A stretch of DNA of 6,983 bases from Myxococcales bacterium (lineage in GTDB: Bacteria > Myxococcota_A > UBA9160 > JALSIO01): contig JALSIO010000012.1 of NCBI GenBank assembly GCA_026989995.1, positions 1 to 6,983 of the forward strand. The letters run 5' to 3'. Below are positions 1 through 6,233 of this stretch, piece after piece. Below the pieces are notes generated by a model, which had not been told where the DNA came from, searched no databases, and saw only the letters and a program-made list of their open reading frames with translations. A program made the position numbers and the translations under genes. How positions within the stretch are numbered: the first letter of the stretch is position 1; each line of letters opens with the position of its first letter.

Positions 1-1741
1 GGCCCGAACCGCCCCCGGCCGGGCCCGCGAGTGCCCGCAGGCCGGATCGGGGGTCCTCCCGCACCTGCCGGAGCACCCGCGCGATCTCCTCGGGCTCGAG
101 GGGGGGCACGGGCCGGGGGCCTGCGTTTTCGGACGGGCTGGCTTCCCGCGGCGGCGAAGGCTCGCTGCCGGCAGCGGGGGTGCCCGGATCCGCCGGCCCG
201 GTCGCTCCCGCCTCCCGCGGCGCGGGTTCGGCGGGGTGCCGGGGGCTCGGCTCCGGCTCATCGGGGTCGGAGGCGGCGTCGGGAAGCTCCGCGGGCCCCT
301 CACCCGGGCGGCGACGCCCCGTCGGCGGGGTGCGGGCGAGCGCTTCCAGCACCCATTCCAGGTTGAAGCGGGCGCTCACGTCTTCCGGCTCGAGGGCGAG
401 GGCGTCGAGGAAGGCATCGCGGGCTCGCGGGAGGTCCCCGGTTTCGAGCGCCACCACGCCGAGGTCGTAGCTGGCGAGCGCGGCCAGGGCTGGATCGGTG
501 GCGGTCACGGCCGCGGCGGCGAAGGCACGGCGTGCCGCTTCGAAGTGGCCCTCCCGGGCCCGCTGCAGGCCGGCCTCGATCAGGGCCCGGGGACCGGGCA
601 CCGGGCGGGCCGCTCCCGGGCCTCCCCGCACCGGTGCGGCCGTGAGCACCAGCACCGCGGCCGCGAGGCAGGCCGCTCCCGGGGCCGGCTCGGGGCGCCG
701 TCCGCGGCTCGCGGCCTCGAGGAGCAGGACGAGGAAGGCGAGCGCAGCGAACTCGGTGCTCCGCCGCGCCGGTACGCGCCGGCTTCCACCGCTCTCGAGC
801 GAGCCACCGCCGCCGCCCATCGCGGCGGTGAGCTCCGCTGCGCGGATCCTTCCGAGCCGGTCGGTGAGAAGCAGCCGCCCCCCGGTCTCCGCGACGAGCG
901 CTTGCAGGGCCTTCGTGTCCCGCCGGGTGTGCACCACGCGTCCGCGGTCGTCGAGCAGCGAGCTGCCGCCGCCCGCGCCGCGCGGAATCGGTACCGGCCG
1001 GTCCCCCCCGACGCCCACCGCGACCACGCGGACCCCGGCCCGCCGGAGCGCGGCCCCGGGCGCCTCGCGCCGCTCCGGATCCTCTCCGTCGGAGAGGAGC
1101 ACCACGACCCGTGGGCGCGCGCTCCCGGAATCGAAGGCCGTGAGCGCGACCCGCAGGCCCTCGGCGAGATTCGATCCCTGGGGCGCGATCAGGTCGGTGT
1201 CGATGCCCGGGAGGAGCTCGGCGAGCGCCTCCCGATCGGGCGTGAGGGGAGTGAGCAGCGCGGCCCCCTCCGCGAAGGCCGCGAGCGCCGCCCGGTCCCC
1301 GGGGCCGAGCTCCTCGAGCAGCCCCGCCGCGAGCGCCCGGGCGCGCGCCAGGCGGCTCGGCGGGACGTCGCGTGCCCGCATGCTGGTGGAGGCGTCGAGC
1401 AGGAGGACCACGTCGCGGCCGCCGGCGGGGATGCGCTCCTCCCGGACTCCGAGCGCAGGGCCGACCCAGGCCGCACCGATCGCCGCCAGGGCCAGGAGCA
1501 GGGCGAGCTCCCGGCCCGGCCCTCGCAGCCCGCCGGGGTCCGCACCCACGAGGCGGGCCAGCCGCTCGCGGGCACGCCGCCTCGCGACGAGCCACGCCAA
1601 GACCAAGAGGCCGCCGCCGAAAGCGAAGGGAAGTGCGAGCTCCGGGTGCGCCGCAGCGGCCAGGAGCTCGGGCCGCGGCACGGCCAGCGGAAGGCCCGCA
1701 GCCAACGCCTCCGGGAGGGTGCCGGCGGCGCCTCCGATCAC
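1..1741 (-). CDS. batB: BatB-BatC fusion: membrane VWA domain plus TPR protein (3' end outside window)
   Basis: A 580-codon frame open from a GTG at 1741 to the window edge, with no stop; the C-terminus is missing. Two N-terminal hydrophobic segments (about residues 37-53 and 79-98) precede a VWA domain (about 109-300). The MIDAS site is visible as DASTS (116-120), QGSN with Ser190 in the usual Thr position, and SDGED with Asp218. Two further hydrophobic stretches follow (330-342 and 355-370), then two TPR-like repeats (about 385-416 and 421-454), a Pro/Glu/Ala-rich linker (470-547) and a helix starting PLEPEEIARVL that resembles the conserved end of BatC proteins. The second hydrophobic stretch looks like a former BatC signal sequence, so the gene reads as BatB joined to BatC. 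Inference: an inner-membrane protein with VWA and TPR parts as docking platforms for the MoxR/Bat complex. GTG is chosen because it overlaps the batA stop as GTGA and has GGAGG eight bases upstream. The family call is firm; the exact role is not known. Confidence 0.9.
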   Translation of the reverse strand, partial: MIGGAAGTLPEALAAGLPLAVPRPELLAAAAHPELALPFAFGGGLLVLAWLVARRRARERLARLVGADPGGLRGPGRELALLLALAAIGAAWVGPALGVREERIPAGGRDVVLLLDASTSMRARDVPPSRLARARALAAGLLEELGPGDRAALAAFAEGAALLTPLTPDREALAELLPGIDTDLIAPQGSNLAEGLRVALTAFDSGSARPRVVVLLSDGEDPERREAPGAALRRAGVRVVAVGVGGDRPVPIPRGAGGGSSLLDDRGRVVHTRRDTKALQALVAETGGRLLLTDRLGRIRAAELTAAMGGGGGSLESGGSRRVPARRSTEFAALAFLVLLLEAASRGRRPEPAPGAACLAAAVLVLTAAPVRGGPGAARPVPGPRALIEAGLQRAREGHFEAARRAFAAAAVTATDPALAALASYDLGVVALETGDLPRARDAFLDALALEPEDVSARFNLEWVLEALARTPPTGRRRPGEGPAELPDAASDPDEPEPSPRHPAEPAPREAGATGPADPGTPAAGSEPSPPREASPSENAGPRPVPPLEPEEIARVLRQVREDPRSGLRALAGPAGGGSG

Positions 1742-2808
1742 GGGATCCGCCTCCGCAGGATCGCCACCAGGAGCACCTCCGCGGTGAGCAGCGCCCCCGC
1801 CGCGGCCAGCGCCGGCTCCGGCCAGGGACGCCGGCCGGCCGGCACCGGAACCGGGCGCGGCACCCGCTCCAGCCGATCGATGGCCTCGTAGATTCCGTCG
1901 AGGTCGGCGGAGGTCCGGGCGCGGAAGAACTCGCCGCCGGTGGCCCGCGCGATCGCCGCGAGGGTGGCGGCGTCGAGGTCGTGGTGCTCGAGCTCGAACC
2001 CCCGCCGTCCCTGCTCGTCCCGGGCCATCGCCACCGGACCCTCGGTGCCGATGCCGACGGTGTGCACCCGGACGCCGAGGGCGGCGGCGAGGCCGGTGGC
2101 CACCTCCACCGGGATGGCCCCCGCGTTGGCCCGACCGTCGGTGAGCAGGACCACCACGCTCCCGGCCCGGGCCGCCCCCGCGCCTCCGGGCTCCGCCGGG
2201 TTCGCGGCCCGCACCCGCCGGGTCGCGAGGGCGAGGGCATCGCCGAGGGCGGTCGCCTCGCCGGCCAGGCCCGGGCGGGTCCTCGCGAGCGCCGCCTCGA
2301 GCAGGCGCGCGTCGCGGGTAAGGGGGCAGAGCGTGAGCGCCCGGTCCCCGAATCCCACCAGGCCGAGCCGGTCGCCCTCCGCCACCCGGCGGCGGGCGAA
2401 GCGGGCGACCACCCGCCGGGCCAGGGCCAGCCGGGTCTCGGGCCGCCCCGCGACCTCGGTGTCGAGCGCGCGCATGCTGTCGGAGAGGTCGAGCACGAGC
2501 AGGAGATCGAGGCCCGGGAGGCTGGCCCGCTCGGGCGGGCGCGCCCGCACGGGGCCGGCCAGCGCCAGGGCGAGGCAGGCCAGCGCCGCGAGACGGAGGC
2601 CGGCGCGGCCGGCGCGAAGCCGATCGCGGTGGCCGCGTGCCGCGAGGCGGAGCTCGGGGAGGGCGGCCCAGGGAAGCCCCCGCGGCCGCTCCCGGAGCGA
2701 GAGGGCGACCGCCACGGCTGCCACGACGAGCAGGAGCGGGAGCCGGCCGGGATCCGTGAGCCCCTCGACTCCGATGCGTTGCAGCAGCTCGACGGCCCGA
2801 CCGCTCAC
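1738..2808 (-). CDS. batA: BatA-like membrane-anchored VWA domain protein
   Basis: 356 residues, near the usual BatA length of roughly 320-350. Two hydrophobic segments (about 22-37 and 69-85) lead into a VWA domain (about 100-315), and a C-terminal membrane segment (about 333-350) ends in the basic tail RRR. The MIDAS residues are intact: DLSDS (107-111), Thr186 in EATALGD, and Asp224 in LLTDGRANAG. The domain end reads LAAIARATGGEFFRA and IYEAIDRLE, a typical BatA signature. Family knowledge: BatA is an inner-membrane VWA protein of MoxR/Bat operons, thought to bind partner proteins through its metal site; the substrate is undefined. The start is a GTG whose last two bases belong to the TGA of the preceding gene, with GAGGGGG six bases upstream; the frame stays open well upstream, but that part is shadow sequence. 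The next gene overlaps its end by the same GTGA arrangement. Confidence 0.94.
   Translation of the reverse strand: MSGRAVELLQRIGVEGLTDPGRLPLLLVVAAVAVALSLRERPRGLPWAALPELRLAARGHRDRLRAGRAGLRLAALACLALALAGPVRARPPERASLPGLDLLLVLDLSDSMRALDTEVAGRPETRLALARRVVARFARRRVAEGDRLGLVGFGDRALTLCPLTRDARLLEAALARTRPGLAGEATALGDALALATRRVRAANPAEPGGAGAARAGSVVVLLTDGRANAGAIPVEVATGLAAALGVRVHTVGIGTEGPVAMARDEQGRRGFELEHHDLDAATLAAIARATGGEFFRARTSADLDGIYEAIDRLERVPRPVPVPAGRRPWPEPALAAAGALLTAEVLLVAILRRRIP
1750..1754 (-). promoter_or_regulatory. Ribosome binding site for the BatB-BatC gene
   Basis: GGAGG on the minus strand, eight bases before the GTG at 1741 and inside the last codons of batA. It supports the GTG whose last two bases form part of the batA stop, and so supports translational coupling of the two genes. 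Confidence 0.7.
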
Positions 2809-3770
2809 GGGTGACCCCCTCGCGGGGCGGTCCGCTCCACCAGCTTCCGGGCTCGGGCGAGAACGGAGCGCAGCCGCTCGGTCGCGTCGGCGCCCGGGTG
2901 GGCGGGAAAGCGCAGCGCGTCGAGCGACCGGAGGATCTCGACGAAGGCGGGCCAGGTGCTCTGCCAGGGGAGCGGGGGCTCCCTGGCCTCGAGCTCCTCC
3001 ACCGTGCTCGCGGAGAGGTCGAGGCGGTAGCGCTCCCCGAAGTAGGCACGGAGCGCGGCGGCCGCAGCGCCGGCGGCCTCCCGGGGTTCCGTCGCCGCCC
3101 GGGAGGCCGCCGCGTCGAGGGCCTCGCGGACCCGCGCGAAGGACGGCGCCGCGTCTTCGCCGGGAGGCACGGGCGGCTCGGTCTCCCGCCGCCGCCGGTG
3201 GAGGCGCGCGATCGCCAGCGCCGCGAGCACCCCGCCCGCTCCCACCGCCGCGCCGAGGAGGGCTGCCCGAAGCGGTGCCGCCGGCGCGCCCGGCGGCGCG
3301 CGGAGGCCGAAGGGATCGCTGCGATCCGCGATCGCCTCCCGGTTGGACACGACCTCGACGGTGTGGCCCGGGATCGGAACCGGGGTCCGCTCTCCGTCGG
3401 GGGATACCACGGTGGCCATGAGGTCGGGCCAGCGGTGCTCCCCGACCTCCCGGGCGCGCACCCGAATCCGGGTTCGGTGGACCCGGCGCCCGCCGTCGCC
3501 CTCGGGTGGGAGCTGCCGCGCATCGAGCAGCCAGAACCCCGGAACCTGTTCGGGCAGGGCGAGCGGGAGCACCACGTGCTCCGCCGGTGCCGCGACCGCC
3601 ACCTCCACCTCGACGAGCTCGCCCACGTAGGCGCGCGGCGGCTCGAAGACCAGGCTGCCGCGCGGAGTCGCCGGGGTCGGACCGGCCGGGGGCTCGGCCG
3701 CGCAGGCGAGGGCGAGGAGCACCACCGCGAGCGCGGCAACCCCGCGGCCAGCGGCGGGCCGCCGGCTCAC
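2805..3770 (-). CDS. BatD-like / DUF4381-like one-pass membrane protein of the Bat cluster
   Basis: 321 residues. The N-terminus is a secretion signal (hydrophobic 11-22) ending LALAC-AA, where Cys23 could be a relaxed lipobox or simply lie near a signal peptidase I site. Residues about 37-142 form a beta-rich, Ig-like ectodomain beginning SLVFEPPRAYVGELVEVEV, the kind of opening seen in BatD proteins. A membrane segment (about 168-189) and the stop-transfer run HRRRR follow. The cytoplasmic part (about 208-312) contains ALRAYFGERYRL, STVEELEAR and LDALRFP, resembling the tail region of BatD and DUF4381 proteins. It occupies the slot after DUF58 and before BatA, where many clusters carry a short DUF4381 protein. 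Inference: a periplasm-facing partner of the VWA proteins, tethered with a cytoplasmic contact domain. Full BatD proteins are usually longer, so the family is less certain than for its neighbours. The GTG start overlaps the DUF58 stop as GTGA. Confidence 0.8.
   Translation of the reverse strand: MSRRPAAGRGVAALAVVLLALACAAEPPAGPTPATPRGSLVFEPPRAYVGELVEVEVAVAAPAEHVVLPLALPEQVPGFWLLDARQLPPEGDGGRRVHRTRIRVRAREVGEHRWPDLMATVVSPDGERTPVPIPGHTVEVVSNREAIADRSDPFGLRAPPGAPAAPLRAALLGAAVGAGGVLAALAIARLHRRRRETEPPVPPGEDAAPSFARVREALDAAASRAATEPREAAGAAAAALRAYFGERYRLDLSASTVEELEAREPPLPWQSTWPAFVEILRSLDALRFPAHPGADATERLRSVLARARKLVERTAPRGGHP
2815..2821 (-). promoter_or_regulatory. Ribosome binding site for batA
   Basis: GAGGGGG on the minus strand, six bases before the GTG at 2808 and within the final codons of the BatD-like gene. 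It decides the batA start, because the same frame remains open for about 1.4 kb further upstream without coding significance. Confidence 0.7.
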
Positions 3771-4723
3771 GGTGCTCCCTCCCGCACACGGGCCGGGCGC
3801 CTCCGGAAGAACCGGACGAGGGCCGGGATCGGCGGATCCGAGGTCCGGAGGAAGAGGGGATCGGCCCCGGTGCCTTCGAGCGCCCGGGCCAGCGCGCGGC
3901 GGCGCTCGAGGGCGGCGGCCCGGAAGCGCGCGCGGATGCGCGCGGAGCCGGCGTCCGCGGCGAGCGGCGCTCCCGGCCGCTCCGCGTCCTCGAATCGGGC
4001 GGGGCCCACGGCGGGGAGCTCGCACTCCGCCGGATCGAGGAGGGCGGCGGCCACGACGTCGTGCCGGCGCGCGAGGCTGCCGATCCCGGCCAGCCACGCG
4101 GGGTCCGGGTCGGCCGCAGGCCCCCGGAAGTCGGAGAGGATGAACACCACAGAGTGTCGTCCGACGAGCCGGCGGGCAACCCGCAGCGCGGGGACGAGGG
4201 CGGTCCCGCCCGCCGGGCGGTGCGCCTCGGCCACGGCCGTCCGCAGCACCCGGAACACATGGGCGTCGCCCCCGGCGGGCGGCACGACGCCGCGCACCCC
4301 GGAATCGAAGACGACGAGCCCCACCCGGTCGCGGGTGCGGCTCGCCGCGGCGGCGAGCAGCGCGCAGACCCGCGCTCCCGCGAGCGCCTTGGTGGTTCCC
4401 GCCGAGCCGAGGCCCATGGATCCGGAGACGTCGAGGAGGAGCAGCAGCAGGACGCCCCGCTCCTCGCGGAAGCGCTTCACGAACGGTTCCCGCAGCCGGG
4501 CCGTGGCATTCCAGTCCATCTGCCGGACGTCGTCGCCGGGGTGGTAGGGCCGGGATTCCTCGAAGTCCATTCCCGAGCCCCGGAAGGCGCTCGCCCAGGC
4601 CCCGGCGAACTCGCCCGATACCTCGCGCCGCGCGCGGAGGCGGAGGCGGCGGGCTTCCCGGAGGAGCTCCTCCGGGGCCGGAGCGCTCTCCGGCTTCCGG
4701 GGCCTAGGGCGTCTCCACCGCAC
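3767..4723 (-). CDS. DUF58 domain protein with VWA-like fold
   Basis: 318 residues without an evident membrane segment, so probably cytoplasmic or peripheral. The DUF58 signature is unmistakable at residues 49-76: GSGMDFEESRPYHPGDD followed by VRQMDWNATAR. A VWA-type fold then follows, with a metal-site motif DVSGS (98-102), Thr174 in AGGTALVPAL and Asp198 in ILSDFRG. Family knowledge: DUF58 proteins are encoded directly after moxR in most MoxR clusters and are taken to be partners of the ATPase; no enzymatic activity is established. The N-terminus is strongly basic (RWRRPRPRK), as is the C-terminal region (RFFRRRPARVR). The start is a GTG inside the end of moxR, giving a 20-base overlap, with only a weak GAGG nine bases upstream; no other in-frame start lies before the DUF58 motif. 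The end overlaps the next gene as GTGA. Confidence 0.95.
   Translation of the reverse strand: MRWRRPRPRKPESAPAPEELLREARRLRLRARREVSGEFAGAWASAFRGSGMDFEESRPYHPGDDVRQMDWNATARLREPFVKRFREERGVLLLLLLDVSGSMGLGSAGTTKALAGARVCALLAAAASRTRDRVGLVVFDSGVRGVVPPAGGDAHVFRVLRTAVAEAHRPAGGTALVPALRVARRLVGRHSVVFILSDFRGPAADPDPAWLAGIGSLARRHDVVAAALLDPAECELPAVGPARFEDAERPGAPLAADAGSARIRARFRAAALERRRALARALEGTGADPLFLRTSDPPIPALVRFFRRRPARVREGAP
3778..3782 (-). promoter_or_regulatory. Ribosome binding site for the BatD-like gene
   Basis: GGAGG, within the longer run GGGAGGGAG, seven bases before the GTG at 3770 and inside the end of the DUF58 gene. It fixes the start of the BatD-like gene, whose signal peptide begins right there. 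Confidence 0.7.
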
Positions 4724-5672
4724 GGAGCACCGCCTCGATCACGTCCCCCGGACCGAGCCCCTCCGCCTCCGCCTCGTAGGACACCACCACCCGGTGTCGG
4801 AGCACGTCGGGTGCCATCCGCTTGACGTCGTGGGGGGTCGCGTAGTCGCGCCCGTCGAGGAGGGCCCGGGCGCGCGCCGCCCGCACCAGCAGCAGCGAAG
4901 CCCGGGGGGAGGCTCCGAGGGTGACCGCACGGGCGCGATCCACGGAGCCGGGAAGTGCGGCGCCCGCCTCCGCCGGATCGCGGGTGGCCCGCACCAGGCG
5001 CACCGCGTAGGCGGCCACGGGCTCGGCCACGTGGACGGCGGCCGCCGTCTTGCGAAGGGCCCGGATCTCCTCCGCATCGGTCACCGGCTCCACGTCGGCC
5101 GGGGCACCCGCATCCCGGGCGACGATCTCGAGCTCCTCCGTCTCGTCCGGATACGGCACCAGGAGCTTCAGCAGGAAGCGATCCACCTGTGCCTCGGGAA
5201 GGGGGTAGGTTCCCTCGAGCTCCACCGGGTTCTGCGTGGCCATCACGAGGAAGGGGTCGGGGAGGGGGAAGGTCTCGTCGCCCAGCGTGACCTGGCCCTC
5301 CTCCATCGCCTCGAGCAGGGCCGATTGCACCTTCGCCGGTGCCCGGTTGATCTCGTCGGCGAGCACCACCGGCGCGAAGATCGGGCCCTTGCGGATCTCG
5401 AAGCCGCCCGTGGCGGGGAGGAAGATGCGGGTGCCGAGCAGGTCTGCGGGAAGGAGGTCCGGTGTGAACTGGATGCGCCGGAAGCCGAGGCCGAGCGCCC
5501 GCGCGAGCGTCCGCACCGCCGTGGTCTTGGCCACCCCCGGGACGCCCTCGACCAGGACGTGGCCCCGGGCGAGCACGCCGATCAGGAGTCCCTCGACGAG
5601 GCCCCGCTGCCCCACCACCACCCGACCGACCTCGTGGAGGAGCCTTTCGAGGGTCTCGTGGGGGGTCTGCAA
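4704..5672 (-). CDS. moxR: MoxR family AAA+ ATPase
   Basis: 322 residues, a usual length for the family. Walker A is GVPGVAKT (43-50), Walker B VVLADE (102-107) continuing INRAPAKVQSALLEAMEE, sensor 1 ATQNP (145-149, Asn148), the arginine-finger region LPEAQVDRF (158-166), and sensor 2 GASPRASL (253-260, Arg257). The C-terminal lid domain ends YATPHDVKRMAPDVLRHRV, also typical. Family knowledge: MoxR ATPases form cytoplasmic rings and act as chaperone-like remodellers with VWA partner proteins, here presumably those encoded downstream. The start is TTG: the same frame is closed by the rfaE2 TAG just nine codons upstream, none of the intervening codons is a start codon, and GGAGG sits five bases before TTG. 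Its 3' end overlaps the DUF58 gene by 20 bases. Nothing looks degraded. Confidence 0.97.
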   Translation of the reverse strand: MQTPHETLERLLHEVGRVVVGQRGLVEGLLIGVLARGHVLVEGVPGVAKTTAVRTLARALGLGFRRIQFTPDLLPADLLGTRIFLPATGGFEIRKGPIFAPVVLADEINRAPAKVQSALLEAMEEGQVTLGDETFPLPDPFLVMATQNPVELEGTYPLPEAQVDRFLLKLLVPYPDETEELEIVARDAGAPADVEPVTDAEEIRALRKTAAAVHVAEPVAAYAVRLVRATRDPAEAGAALPGSVDRARAVTLGASPRASLLLVRAARARALLDGRDYATPHDVKRMAPDVLRHRVVVSYEAEAEGLGPGDVIEAVLRAVETP

Positions 5673-5677
5673 GCGGG

Positions 5678-5682
5678 CCTCC
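5678..5682 (-). promoter_or_regulatory. Ribosome binding site for moxR
   Basis: GGAGG five bases before the TTG at 5672, in the 24-base gap after rfaE2. It is the main reason for accepting a TTG start. The gap is too short to suggest a separate promoter. Confidence 0.75.
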
Positions 5683-5696
5683 GTGTTCCGGGAAGG

Positions 5697-6233
5697 CTAG
5701 CGCTCCGCGCCGCTGCCTCCCCGGGATCGACGCCGCGCCCCCCCCGGGCGTTTCGCGCGCTCGAGGAGCAGCGTGGTCCGGATCCCGGGGATCTCCCGCA
5801 GGCGGACGACCCGTCCCCCCCGCGCGAGGACCTCCTCGCGGCCCACGATCGCCTCCGGCGCCCAGTCGCCCCCCTTCGCCAGCACGTCAGGCTCGAGGAG
5901 CCGGATGAGCCGGCGCGGCGTCGACTCCCGGAAGATCACCACGAAGTCCACGCAGCCGAGGGCCGCCACCACCTCGGCCCGCTGCCCGGCGGGAACGAGC
6001 GGGCGGTCGGGGCCCTTGAGGCGCCGCACGCTGGCATCGCTGTTGACGGCCACGAGCAGCCGGTCCCCGAGTGCGGCGGCCTGCTCCAGGCTCCGCACGT
6101 GACCGACATGGAGCAGGTCGAAGCACCCGTTGGTGAACACCACCGTCTCTCCGCGCCGGCGGGCCGCCCGGACCGCCCGGCGGGCGGCCTCGCGGGAGAG
6201 GATCTTGTCGCGGGCGCGCGGTTCAGCCCTCAC
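5697..6233 (-). CDS. rfaE2: D-glycero-beta-D-manno-heptose 1-phosphate adenylyltransferase (RfaE2)
   Basis: 178 residues, a single nucleotidyltransferase domain matching the C-terminal half of E. coli HldE. It should transfer AMP from ATP to D-glycero-beta-D-manno-heptose 1-phosphate, giving the ADP-heptose used in the LPS inner core, in the cytoplasm. Visible motifs are KILSREAA (10-17), [15 protein letters not shown] (31-45) with the catalytic HxGH at 42-45, [13 protein letters not shown] (62-74), and LAKGGDW (118-124). The usual STT-type motif near the end reads GIRTT (150-154), with Arg where Ser is expected. After the domain comes a basic, disordered-looking tail (about 159-178). No heptose kinase domain is attached, so RfaE1 should be encoded elsewhere. 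The start is GTG, overlapping the preceding gene by 11 bases with no strong ribosome binding site; later in-frame starts would cut into the fold. Confidence 0.94.
   Translation of the reverse strand: MRAEPRARDKILSREAARRAVRAARRRGETVVFTNGCFDLLHVGHVRSLEQAAALGDRLLVAVNSDASVRRLKGPDRPLVPAGQRAEVVAALGCVDFVVIFRESTPRRLIRLLEPDVLAKGGDWAPEAIVGREEVLARGGRVVRLREIPGIRTTLLLERAKRPGGARRRSRGGSGAER

Noticed and set aside
1830..1843. A 14-base perfect palindrome made of GCCGG-type repeats
   Set aside because: It lies within batA coding sequence, and such palindromes arise readily in GC-rich codons; there is no T-run or other sign of a terminator or binding site.
236..1891. A 551-codon open frame on the plus strand
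   Set aside because: It lies antisense to batB-batC and has low-complexity, Arg/Gly/Pro-rich translation with no recognisable domain; long spurious frames are expected at this GC content.
300..2240. A 646-codon minus-strand open frame
   Set aside because: It is out of frame with both batA and batB-batC, which occupy the same strand and match known families; an overlapping long gene is not credible.
3771..4097. Upstream extension of the BatD-like frame to 4097
   Set aside because: It overlaps DUF58 in another frame and would bury the signal peptide that begins at the GTG at 3770.
2809..4260. Upstream extension of the batA frame to an ATG at 4260
   Set aside because: The extension translates to Arg/Pro/Ala-rich shadow sequence across the DUF58 and BatD-like genes; the GTG at 2808 has a ribosome binding site and gives a normal BatA N-terminus.
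2811..4547. A 578-codon plus-strand open frame, and a further one at 3506-4825
   Set aside because: Both are shadows of the DUF58 and BatD-like genes, compositionally biased and without motifs.
5673..5696. A short inverted repeat TTCC/GGAA around one base in the rfaE2-moxR gap, as an operator or terminator
   Set aside because: Arms of four bases in a 24-base gap are too short to support any regulatory call; the gap is explained by the moxR ribosome binding site.
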